Shown here: piece by piece, positions 1 through 5,987 of the stretch
Numbering within the stretch: position 1 is the first letter of the stretch
Layout: each line of letters starts with the position of its first letter
Assembly: GCF_006829085.1 (NCBI RefSeq)
Contig: NZ_BJTC01000008.1
Coordinates: forward strand, 62,001 to 126,000
Source of the DNA: Chryseobacterium sp. ON_d1
GTDB taxonomy: Bacteria; Bacteroidota; Bacteroidia; Flavobacteriales; Weeksellaceae
DNA: 64,000 nt
Direction of reading: 5' to 3'
Made by a program: the position numbers and the translations under genes
The notes under the pieces: generated by a model
What the model was told of the DNA's origin: nothing
What the model saw: the letters and a program-made list of their open reading frames with translations, nothing else
Databases searched by the model: none

Positions 1-351
1 AGTCCCTCGTACTTCATTGTACTGATTTATATTTTCCTCTTCAACAGATATTCCTTTTGCCAGGTACTTACTTTGAATATCTTTTTTCCTATTAAAAACC
101 GTTTCCTTAAAAATTGTTTCTAAATATGTTTTTGCGCCATCTGATAATTCAGGCTTTGCATCCCTCTTTTTAATCAGCTCACCAAGAGTAACTATTTGCT
201 TATCGGTAATTTTCCTAGACTGTATTTTTTGCATTAATCCAACCAATGTTTCGGACTGATTTTGTGTTAAAGGCTTCGGAAGTCCTTTCATTATCTTACC
301 AATAGCATGAGGGCGAAACTTGTAATTTGAAAAATCATGCACTCTTAACAT
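1..351 (-). CDS. Phage early-region protein, 3' part off the window
   Basis: An open frame runs from ATG at 351 to the left edge with no stop, giving at least 117 residues (begins MLRVHDFSNYKFRPHAIGKI). The protein is charged and helical-looking, with several Lys-rich stretches and no signal peptide or membrane segment. Its start overlaps the end of the next upstream gene by 17 bases, as is usual in the compact early operons of phages. I do not recognise the family. The C-terminal part, which could carry a catalytic domain, is outside the window. The start codon is chosen because the frame is closed upstream and the overlap matches the style of its neighbours. Confidence 0.6.
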   Translation of the reverse strand, partial: MLRVHDFSNYKFRPHAIGKIMKGLPKPLTQNQSETLVGLMQKIQSRKITDKQIVTLGELIKKRDAKPELSDGAKTYLETIFKETVFNRKKDIQSKYLAKGISVEEENINQYNEVRGT

Positions 352-847
352 TCTCTAATTCTTTTTTTCGTTCAGTTACTAATACTTTGTATCTCTGTTG
401 TTGCTCTTTTGACATCTTGCCAAATAACTTACCAAGCTCTGAAACCTCCTTACATGCGTTTATTTCGTTTGTCAGATCAGCATCAATGATTGGCTGCTTC
501 CTTACTATTCTAACACCTCCAACTACGTCTCCTTTCATTTTTACTGTAGAGTCAATAAATAATTCAATTAATAATCCTTTCCAGTCTTCAACGAATGACG
601 ATCCGGAGAATCCTTTTAATACTGCAGCATTTGTTGCATTTAATACTAGAGGCTTAATGTTTTCTTCAAAATATGCGATATTGAAGTTTCCTTTTTTCCC
701 CGCTACACTTACTCCCAACTCCTGTTTAACTTCCCGTATTTTGAAAACAAGCCTTCTACCCTCTTCCAGATAGTCTTCAAGATCTGCTACTCCAAGGTGA
801 TCAGACTTGTAAACTTTTCTGAAGTGTGTTTTAGATTGTTTTTCCAT
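335..847 (-). CDS. Conserved-looking phage early protein
   Basis: A 170-residue soluble protein in the leftward phage operon, two bases downstream of the HTH gene and overlapping the partial gene at the left edge. It opens with a basic segment (KTHFRKVYKSDHLGVADLED), then a beta-rich core with KPLVLNATNA and EDWKGLLIELFIDSTV, and ends in a charged helix. Phages of Bacteroidetes often carry small proteins of this kind next to recombination or replication genes, and the sheet-rich core would fit a nucleic-acid-binding or structural role. That is only inference: no catalytic motif is visible and I cannot name the family. Confidence 0.65.
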   Translation of the reverse strand: MEKQSKTHFRKVYKSDHLGVADLEDYLEEGRRLVFKIREVKQELGVSVAGKKGNFNIAYFEENIKPLVLNATNAAVLKGFSGSSFVEDWKGLLIELFIDSTVKMKGDVVGGVRIVRKQPIIDADLTNEINACKEVSELGKLFGKMSKEQQQRYKVLVTERKKELENVKSA

Positions 848-848
848 T

Positions 849-1124
849 TTAATTGATTGTTTTTGAATAGACCGCGTAAGATTTACTGCCGATCTTTCTT
901 GATGTAATTTGATAGATTTTATGTTTTGCTTTTAGCTCTGAGAAGCGTCCGGAAATAGTGTGTATTGGAACTCCCAGTATATTTGCGATCTCAATTGTTG
1001 TTCTTATCCCATCTACTAGATCATATACTTTCTCCCACATTTTTGGAATAGTCACCTTTGCCTTTTGAAATGCCAGTTTGGAATTAGCGTTGTTACGCCC
1101 CCGGCTGTAGTCTTGAATATCCAT
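849..1124 (-). CDS. Small winged-helix-like DNA-binding protein
   Basis: A 91-residue basic protein. Residues about 30-75 look like a helix-turn-helix: a helix ending EKVYDLVDG, then TTIEIANILGVPIHTISGRFSELKAKHKIYQI, in which GVP-HTISGRFSELK resembles a recognition helix, followed by a possible wing. This pattern is common in small phage regulators and primosome-type proteins. It sits between the putative oxygenase gene (25-base gap) and the 170-residue gene (2-base gap), so it is almost surely cotranscribed with them. A role as a late or middle regulator, or in phage replication, is inference. Confidence 0.6.
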   Translation of the reverse strand: MDIQDYSRGRNNANSKLAFQKAKVTIPKMWEKVYDLVDGIRTTIEIANILGVPIHTISGRFSELKAKHKIYQITSRKIGSKSYAVYSKTIN

Positions 1125-1148
1125 ATCTTCATTTTTGCTTTGGTTATT

Positions 1149-1676
1149 TTACCATTTAAAATTTCCGGCATCTAAGTAAACCTGACAGTGACGCCTTAAA
1201 ACTGATTTATTTTCAAATGGATTGTTTACTGTCTTGGAATTAATTCCCAAATCTTTATGGCATGCCCTTATTAATCCGTGCCATGTAAATTCTTTTGCTG
1301 GCTGACCACAATGCCAATCTCTTTGGGTAAATCGGTGCCACTTTCCGGCTTCAACTTCATACTCTTCGCCGTATTCATCTTTAAAAATCGTTAATGGAGC
1401 ATTTGACAACCATAAGTACATTGGTTTCGATTCATCAATTTTACTTTCATCTTCCTTTAATTCTGAATCTCTTGGTATCATATCTCTGTGCCAATTTGGA
1501 ATACATGGGTACTGGTTAGGCATTAACATGTGAACTTTAACATCCCATATGAAATCATTAGGATTTTCAGGAAAAGATTTTAATAACTCTGCCAAATCAG
1601 GCATTAGTTCTAACACATCAGCATATTCTCCTTGGATTACTCCGCAATGTTGTTTTTTCCAATTTATATTTTCCAT
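1149..1676 (-). CDS. Putative phage-encoded 2OG-Fe(II)-oxygenase-like (cupin-fold) protein
   Basis: A 175-residue protein rich in Trp, His and Pro. It shows an arrangement like the double-stranded beta-helix oxygenases: H63-x-D65 (in NWHRDMIP), a distal H122 (in DWHCGQPA) and R137 (in FTWHGLIRA). In 2-oxoglutarate/Fe(II) dioxygenases these would bind iron and the 2-oxoglutarate carboxylate. The H-to-R spacing of 15 is a little longer than typical, so this rests on the motif only. Substrate is unknown; phage DNA, tRNA or protein are all possible. The gene starts two bases upstream of the next small gene and lies fully within the leftward operon. Confidence 0.5.
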   Translation of the reverse strand: MENINWKKQHCGVIQGEYADVLELMPDLAELLKSFPENPNDFIWDVKVHMLMPNQYPCIPNWHRDMIPRDSELKEDESKIDESKPMYLWLSNAPLTIFKDEYGEEYEVEAGKWHRFTQRDWHCGQPAKEFTWHGLIRACHKDLGINSKTVNNPFENKSVLRRHCQVYLDAGNFKW

Positions 1677-1678
1677 GA

Positions 1679-1900
1679 TTATTGATTTGATTGTTTAACT
1701 TTTGATTTGATGTTTCGTTCGATTTGGACTGTTACGGTTTTCATACCTTTTTCGATACTGAATATCTTTCCGTAAATCTTTTTCTTTTTTCCATCCTTAC
1801 CACGCCTTGTCGCGTAAGAAGTATCTCCCGGTTCTTGATAGCTCAATCTATATTCCCAAAACCAGCGATCATATGTTTGCTCGATTAACTGTGTTTGCAT
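1679..1900 (-). CDS. Small basic phage protein
   Basis: A 73-residue, Lys/Arg-rich protein with aromatic residues near the N-terminus (YDRWFWEYRLSYQEPGD) and a basic C-terminal tail. No known motif. Its start overlaps the 3' end of the 50-residue gene upstream, and its stop is two bases from the start of the 175-residue gene, consistent with tight coupling in the early operon. Function unknown; nucleic-acid binding is plausible from charge alone. Confidence 0.55.
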   Translation of the reverse strand: MQTQLIEQTYDRWFWEYRLSYQEPGDTSYATRRGKDGKKKKIYGKIFSIEKGMKTVTVQIERNIKSKVKQSNQ

Positions 1901-2037
1901 GAATTTGATTGTTTAAACTCTTTGATGAACTCGTTTAAGGCTGTTGTCTCCATTTCGGATAATGGCTCATGCCCAAGACGTTTGTGGTTTACATAGAAAA
2001 CACCACCAACGTTTTCTATTATTACAGTTACTTTCAT
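1885..2037 (-). CDS. Very small phage protein (50 aa)
   Basis: A 51-codon frame (begins MKVTVIIENVGGVFYVNHKR) lies in the gap between two recognised small genes. Its ATG shares the ATGA four-base overlap with the stop of the gene upstream (2034-2264), and its end overlaps the start of the gene downstream by 16 bases. This linkage, plus a balanced composition with a beta-strand-like start, makes it a probable real gene. No family recognised. Confidence 0.5.
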   Translation of the reverse strand: MKVTVIIENVGGVFYVNHKRLGHEPLSEMETTALNEFIKEFKQSNSCKHS

Positions 2038-2264
2038 GATAAAGTGTTTTGAATGGTTTCTAAAAACTGTGAGAATTGAGACTCACTTTCAATCTTAATG
2101 TCTTTTTCCCTACCTGTACCGATACAAATCGAAGCAGAATTATTGTAGACATATACTATTACTGAAGGTTCTGAACTTGCTATTTGAGACTCATAATAAA
2201 CCTCATCTGATATTTTCTTTGTGAAGCCATTTGAGATTAAGAATTCGTGTGATAAGTTTTTCAT
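2034..2264 (-). CDS. Small phage protein of unknown function
   Basis: A 76-residue acidic-to-neutral protein (MKNLSHEFLISNGFTKKISD...). A predicted beta segment VIVYVYNNSASICIG is followed by a helical tail SQFSQFLETIQNTLS. The layout (helix, strands, helix) is typical of many unnamed small phage proteins. It is linked by an ATGA overlap to the 50-residue gene downstream and is separated by two bases from the 26-residue frame upstream. No function can be assigned. Confidence 0.5.
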   Translation of the reverse strand: MKNLSHEFLISNGFTKKISDEVYYESQIASSEPSVIVYVYNNSASICIGTGREKDIKIESESQFSQFLETIQNTLS

Positions 2265-2266
2265 GG

Positions 2267-2347
2267 TTAATGATATTTGATTAAGTATTCAACGAAGTAC
2301 ATGTACTGTTGGCCGAACCAACGCATTGTTAATAGTAAGGTTCTCAT
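2267..2347 (-). CDS. Possible 26-residue micro-ORF
   Basis: A short frame (MRTLLLTMRWFGQQYMYFVE...) fills the gap between two phage genes. Its ATG overlaps the stop of the 133-residue gene in an ATGA arrangement, and its stop lies two bases before the next start. The peptide is hydrophobic and aromatic, so it could be membrane-associated. Translation by reinitiation is plausible, but the product is very short. I treat it as a candidate only. Confidence 0.3.
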   Translation of the reverse strand: MRTLLLTMRWFGQQYMYFVEYLIKYH

Positions 2348-2745
2348 GATGCGAGTTTTAAAAAGTTAGACCTGTTTTCTGAGAATTTAACCGTTGAGGT
2401 TCTGAATAAATTGATATTGTGCATTCCGTCAATCGCTCTGCTTCTCCAATAACTCACATGATGCATCTGTCCTCCTTTTGATCCTTTACGATAAGATGAA
2501 AACCATCTTGCAATCATTCTCTTTATCCTCTTATATCCCGGATTTGATTTTAACACCATTCCCGAAACCTGTCCTAAATTATTAATGATCTTAAATTCAT
2601 TAAATCTTACATGTATTCTCTCTCCATCTTCCAACCACACAATCCCATGTACTCGCATTTTATTGAACTTGTAATCAAGTTGTTTGTAAAATTCAAAGCC
2701 CCTGATCTTTTTTCCTAAAATTGTTTTTTGTACTTTTGCTTCCAT
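2344..2745 (-). CDS. Basic phage protein of unknown function
   Basis: A 133-residue, strongly basic protein. The middle has a strand-rich part (KMRVHGIVWLEDGERIHVRFNEF) and the second half many Arg/Lys/Ser residues (YKRIKRMIARWFSSYRKGSKGG). No catalytic motif, signal peptide or membrane segment is seen. The composition suggests nucleic-acid binding, which is inference. It is separated by 59 bases, including a hairpin, from the gene upstream, and coupled by ATGA to the micro-ORF downstream. Confidence 0.5.
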   Translation of the reverse strand: MEAKVQKTILGKKIRGFEFYKQLDYKFNKMRVHGIVWLEDGERIHVRFNEFKIINNLGQVSGMVLKSNPGYKRIKRMIARWFSSYRKGSKGGQMHHVSYWRSRAIDGMHNINLFRTSTVKFSENRSNFLKLAS

Positions 2746-2779
2746 GTTGTAATAATTTTATTGTTACACGATTTTGCTT

Positions 2780-2804
2780 AAGTCGTCTGCGCCACAGGCG
2801 ACTT
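2780..2804. other. Hairpin in the phage operon
   Basis: AAGTCGTCTG (2780-2789) pairs with CAGGCGACTT (2795-2804) around a 5-base loop. It lies immediately after the stop of the leftward 2805-3068 gene. A T-rich run follows only on the + strand, so it is not a classical terminator for the leftward operon. It may stabilise or process the message. Confidence 0.4.
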
Positions 2805-3068
2805 TTATTTTCTATATCCTCTACGATTTGCAGCTCTTAACAAAGCAATCTGGACGCTTGGGCTAATTTCTCCGGCATCCACTCCGGATTCATTCTCTAA
2901 TGCTAATTTTTCTAATAATTGAATTCGACTCCAAACATCTTCATTCTCCTTCTTCTGTTTTTTCTCTATTCCAATCTGCCTCATTTTTAAAGCCTGAATT
3001 TCATTCTCCAAAGCGCCCATGATTGATTTTATTTCTATTGTAGTATTTGACTTAATTCTTTCTTGCAT
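2805..3068 (-). CDS. Coiled-coil phage protein
   Basis: An 87-residue charged protein starting MQERIKSNTTIEIKSIMGAL. Residues about 10-60 look like one long heptad-containing helix (ENEIQALKMRQIGIEKKQKKENEDVWSRIQLLEKLALE), and the basic end reads ALLRAANRRGYRK. I prefer the ATG at 3068 over the one at 3125, because the longer form would overlap the upstream gene by 91 bases and because a purine-rich GGAGG stretch precedes 3068. It still overlaps the upstream gene by 34 bases. Function unknown. Confidence 0.5.
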   Translation of the reverse strand: MQERIKSNTTIEIKSIMGALENEIQALKMRQIGIEKKQKKENEDVWSRIQLLEKLALENESGVDAGEISPSVQIALLRAANRRGYRK

Positions 3069-3304
3069 CTTAAAGCCTCCTTTCTTTTCGCTTCTGCATT
3101 TTCTAAAGCTTTCTGAGCTAAGCATATAATTCCTTTTTCATTTCCTTCAGAAACATTGTTCGCTCTTCTTTTTACATAGTTAAGCGTAGAAATACTTACA
3201 CCTGTCTCAGTGCTTACATTTGCTACATCTTCCTTAGTTGTAAAGTCTCTCAAATAATTGGAAAGTCTTAAACTAATAGGTTGACCGTATTTCAATTTTT
3301 CCAT
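3035..3304 (-). CDS. First gene of the leftward phage operon; HTH-like protein
   Basis: An 89-residue basic protein. Residues 23-50 (TKEDVANVSTETGVSISTLNYVKRRANN) resemble a helix-turn-helix with a TGVS turn. The C-terminal third is a Lys/Glu-rich helix. Its place as first gene of the early operon, facing away from the repressor, matches Cro-like or early regulator genes in temperate phages. That role is inferred from position and motif, not from family recognition. The promoter box lies about 90 bases upstream. Confidence 0.55.
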   Translation of the reverse strand: MEKLKYGQPISLRLSNYLRDFTTKEDVANVSTETGVSISTLNYVKRRANNVSEGNEKGIICLAQKALENAEAKRKEALRCKKELSQILQ

Positions 3305-3393
3305 ACTTTATTTATTTTAATTAAAAAATAGTTTTATCCCTGTTTTTTCACATTCAACAAAAAGACTAACTTTGCGTTGTTGTTTTGTTGAGA

Positions 3394-3470
3394 CAAATAT
3401 ATAACAAGTTATATTACAAACCAAACTTTTTATATAATTTATTATACTTTTTATATAACTAGTTGATATT
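3394..3470. promoter_or_regulatory. Divergent phage promoter/operator region with three palindromes
   Basis: Leftward promoter: TATATTTG (3401 to 3394, minus strand) fits the Bacteroidetes -7 box TAnnTTTG, with TTTG (3425 to 3422) 20 bases upstream as the -33 box. Three AT-rich palindromes follow. The first is ATATAAC-AA-GTTATAT (3399-3414), which overlaps the -7 box and lies inside the spacer. The second is TATAA-TTTA-TTATA (3433-3446). The third is ATATAAC-TA-GTTGATAT (3453-3469), with a perfect AACTAGTT core. Sites 1 and 3 share the ATATAAC arm, so they are good candidates for repressor binding. Confidence 0.55.
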
Positions 3471-3486
3471 CAATTAAAAATATTTT

Positions 3487-3918
3487 ATGGACAAAAGAGA
3501 TTTATTGCTAAAAGAAGCATTGAAATTGATAAATAAGTATTCTATAACGGCTTACGACATTTCACAAGGTACAGGAATATCAGCAGTAGGAATACAAAAG
3601 ATTATTAATGGGGAATCAAAACGTCCTTTGGAAAGAACATTAGAATCTATAACTAGTTACATAAAACAAAAGCATAGTTTAGAATCTTTAGAAACCAATG
3701 ATGAAGAAGATATTGACATAAAAAACAAGCCACATGATGAACAAATGGCAATTCTTCACAACGAAATAATAGAATTAAAAAACGAAAACAATAAATTGTC
3801 AGATAAAATAGATGATACTATAGCATTAATAGAACTTTACCTATCACCTATTGCTATGAAAATGGAAATAAATATCGATCCAGATTTAAAAAAGAAAATA
3901 CTTGATCATCTCAATTAG
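3487..3918 (+). CDS. Phage-type repressor, XRE-like HTH with C-terminal coiled coil
   Basis: A 143-residue protein. Residues about 15-50 form an XRE/CI-type helix-turn-helix (YSITAYDISQGTGISAVGIQKIINGESKRP), in which SAVGIQKIINGE is the likely recognition helix. After an acidic linker, residues 75-115 look like a coiled coil (EIIELKNENNKLSDKIDDTIALIEL). There is no peptidase domain of the LexA/CI kind, so induction by self-cleavage is not expected. It is the only rightward gene at the operator region and probably represses the leftward operon and itself. This pattern is common in Bacteroidetes prophages. Confidence 0.75.
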   Translation: MDKRDLLLKEALKLINKYSITAYDISQGTGISAVGIQKIINGESKRPLERTLESITSYIKQKHSLESLETNDEEDIDIKNKPHDEQMAILHNEIIELKNENNKLSDKIDDTIALIELYLSPIAMKMEINIDPDLKKKILDHLN

Positions 3919-4156
3919 AACTGGTGCGTAGAATTGATATATAAAAATTAAATTGATTTAAGTCTAAATTTGATAAACATAGATTAAACAATATTATTGA
4001 TTGTTGATCTGTAAATATCGATTTTTTTAATTTAATAAGTAATACATGGTTGTTGCTTACGTAGTCATCAAAAGTAATAAGACCACATCTATAAAGTTCC
4101 TCATTCCTAAAATGAAGAGTCATTATTTTTTTTCTGTTTTCTTTTTTACTTTCCAT
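3911..4156 (-). CDS. Small accessory protein of unknown function
   Basis: An 81-residue protein with a basic start (MESKKENRKKIMTLHFRNEE) and a Leu/Ile-rich second half. It converges with the repressor gene and overlaps its last 8 bases. Its own start overlaps the stop of the membrane-protein gene upstream by 11 bases, so it probably shares that transcript. No motif recognised. Confidence 0.4.
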   Translation of the reverse strand: MESKKENRKKIMTLHFRNEELYRCGLITFDDYVSNNHVLLIKLKKSIFTDQQSIILFNLCLSNLDLNQFNFYISILRTSSN

Positions 4157-4640
4157 CTTTTTTATTTACGATTCGCTCAATTGTATTAAATTGTATTTCG
4201 TCTTTTAATTTTAAATCTTTTATATGTTCATTTAATCTATAAATAACATAAAATCCAGGTATAAGCATTATCAAAAAGCCAAGTCTATGCCACCAATCAG
4301 GATCAATTTCATATCCAAATCGCATTAATTCATACATTGTTAATGAATATAATGAAGCATATATTGGCAATATATAACAATGAGAATAAGCACGCATATA
4401 TCTTCCTATACAACATAAAACAATAGCAACATAAAGACTCTCAATCCAGATGTCAGACCTTAGTTTCACACCTCTTCCATCTAACATTTCATTAAAAGCT
4501 GGATCAATCCAAGACCATATATTATCAGTAAAAGGTACAAAGCCCGACAATATAACTATTATCGAGCCAGTTAACTTTAAATATGTAAGTCTATGCTTAC
4601 CTCCTAGGCGGTACAGGAACGTCTTTTGGGTCTCCTCCAT
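4146..4640 (-). CDS. Integral membrane protein of unknown function
   Basis: A 164-residue protein with about four hydrophobic segments: roughly residues 20-40, 67-80, 85-103 and 119-137 (GFLIMLIPGFYVIYRL). A charged cytoplasmic-looking tail follows. It overlaps the upstream lipoprotein gene by 44 bases, a strong sign that the two are expressed together. It is too large and too many-spanning for a typical small holin. As it sits outside the phage early operon but inside the inferred att boundary, a lysogenic-conversion role is possible but unproven. Confidence 0.55.
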   Translation of the reverse strand: MEETQKTFLYRLGGKHRLTYLKLTGSIIVILSGFVPFTDNIWSWIDPAFNEMLDGRGVKLRSDIWIESLYVAIVLCCIGRYMRAYSHCYILPIYASLYSLTMYELMRFGYEIDPDWWHRLGFLIMLIPGFYVIYRLNEHIKDLKLKDEIQFNTIERIVNKKDGK

Positions 4641-4896
4641 CTTCCGGTATTGGATTTGGGTCTGGGTTAGGGTCTAAACCTAACGAATTACTGCTACGAA
4701 TAATTATCGTATCCTTAGCAGCTTCAGGCTCTCCTTCTCGGGCCTGCATTCCAGACTGGTTTAACTTAAATTTTTGGTTACTAGCTTTGACCTTTTCAAT
4801 AGCTTCATTTCTTGCCTCTTCATCTCGGTCATTAGAGCACGAATATACCGTTAAAGCTAATGCGATTCCGGCAATAATTAATCTTAATGTCTTCAT
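4597..4896 (-). CDS. Small lipoprotein with Pro-rich C-terminus
   Basis: About 99 residues from MKTLRLIIAGIALALTVYSC. The lipobox VYSC gives a lipidated Cys followed by SND, a charged helix-like region, and an end rich in Pro, Asp and Asn (DPNPDPNPIPEDGGDP). The upstream ATG at 4920 would add eight residues before a normal signal peptide, so 4896 is preferred. The gene overlaps the membrane-protein gene by 44 bases. The exposed Pro-rich tail may be a flexible tether. Function unknown. Confidence 0.6.
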   Translation of the reverse strand: MKTLRLIIAGIALALTVYSCSNDRDEEARNEAIEKVKASNQKFKLNQSGMQAREGEPEAAKDTIIIRSSNSLGLDPNPDPNPIPEDGGDPKDVPVPPRR

Positions 4897-5118
4897 TGTT
4901 AAAATTTTAAAGTGAATCACAAAAATACTAATTATAAAATGGTGTGCAGCTCACAACATATTCGTATCATCGTTGCGAATATAATATATTATTTCAATAA
5001 AAAATGGTTTTTATGTACCTATAACAAAACATTTTAATTGTGCAATCCGTATAAATACGGGTTTCAGTAAAAATTGAATATTTTTTAATTTTTATCTTTG
5101 TTGAAAAATAAATAAACT

Positions 5119-5565
5119 ATGAAAAAAATTATTTTAATTATATTATTTTTTATTCCATACATATTTTTCTCTCAAATTAAAGAGATTGAGGTAAGAGAAT
5201 GTAATAATATAGGCACAATAAGCCAGGGGGTATACTTTATAAAAAATGAAAAATGTACTGACGGAAACTATAAATTCACATTCAGAGATTTTAATTATTC
5301 CCACATAACTATTAACAGATTTTTCGAATTTAAAGATATAGATGGCGCTTATGATAAATTATTCGATTCAATTATTAATGGTTTCTCTGATATTAAAAAA
5401 GATTTATATTTTGAATTACCGAATCAAATTTTAATTATAAAATACTCAAGTACATTAGGAATGAAGGGATTTTCCTTTTATATCAAAGATAAAAAAACTG
5501 GCGAAGAAGGAGTTTCAAACATATTTTCTAAAAATCAAGCATATAAATTATTTGGTAAAAAATAA
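5119..5565 (+). CDS. Exported protein of unknown function
   Basis: A 148-residue protein with a clear signal peptide (MKKIILIILFFIPYIFFSQ, cleavage after FFSQ-like site). The mature part is beta-rich with two Cys in the first half (ECNNIGTISQ, EKCTDGNYKF). No family is recognised. It is the last gene before the tRNA fragment and the only rightward gene besides the repressor in this segment. Its very AT-rich sequence suggests it arrived with the element. A TATCTTTG-like box at 5092-5099 may serve as promoter. Confidence 0.6.
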   Translation: MKKIILIILFFIPYIFFSQIKEIEVRECNNIGTISQGVYFIKNEKCTDGNYKFTFRDFNYSHITINRFFEFKDIDGAYDKLFDSIINGFSDIKKDLYFELPNQILIIKYSSTLGMKGFSFYIKDKKTGEEGVSNIFSKNQAYKLFGKK

Positions 5566-5717
5566 ACCACCATTGTACTTCTATTTTTAAATATTTTTTT
5601 TATAATTGCCGTGTAAATTACCGTGTAAAATAGACGTGAAAACGCGTAATTTTAAGCAAACACAAAATACAACATATCTAACAATCAGCATGTTAGAAAA
5701 TGAGATATACTACCCAG

Positions 5718-5770
5718 CTGGTCTCAAACACCAGTTCTTAGGAGTACCGGTTCGATCCCGGTCCTGGGTA
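5718..5770 (+). other. 3' half of tRNA-Leu(CAA): probable phage attachment site
   Basis: The sequence folds as the 3' part of a leucine tRNA. The anticodon stem CTGGT/ACCAG (5718-5722, 5730-5734) surrounds loop CTCAAAC, so the anticodon is CAA. A long variable region follows, then T-arm ACCGG-TTCGATC-CCGGT (5746-5762), acceptor strand CCTGGGT (5763-5769) and discriminator A. The D-arm and most of the 5' part are missing. The tRNA terminator follows directly. Tyrosine-recombinase elements often integrate at the anticodon or T-arm of tRNA genes and leave such a 3' fragment at one end, with the complete gene at the other end (here expected to the left, outside the window). Confidence 0.8.
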
Positions 5771-5774
5771 CAAA

Positions 5775-5811
5775 AAACCTCTGAAATCATTTGATTTTCA
5801 GAGGTTTTTCT
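5775..5811 (+). terminator. Terminator behind the tRNA fragment
   Basis: AACCTCTGAAA pairs with TTTTCAGAGGTT around a short loop (5777-5806) and is followed by TTTTTCTTTTT. It lies just after the tRNA 3' end and so is presumably the original tRNA terminator. A closely similar hairpin occurs at 13817-13850. Confidence 0.8.
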
Positions 5812-5987
5812 TTTTAGGGTGATCAAAAAGGGTAGCTGACTTAAACTTTAATCAATAATCATCTTTTTAAACAAAAAATATTATTTTCAAATTCTAAACA
5901 GCTGTTAATAAAAAAATTGACTTAGTTATTAAGTTAATTTTCATAACAGATATATTATTGCCTATATGTCTAATAATAGAAGAGTTT

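Noticed and set aside
3911..4640. Toxin-antitoxin pair next to the phage repressor
   Set aside because: The two overlapping genes encode a multi-helix membrane protein and a small unknown protein; neither has a recognisable toxin or antitoxin motif.
1..5717. Integrase gene inside the visible part of the prophage
   Set aside because: No tyrosine- or serine-recombinase motif is present in any frame; if the element has one, it is to the left of the window.
5606..5794. A rightward 62-codon frame across the tRNA fragment
   Set aside because: It runs through the tRNA 3' half and into the terminator, and the RNA structure explains the sequence better.
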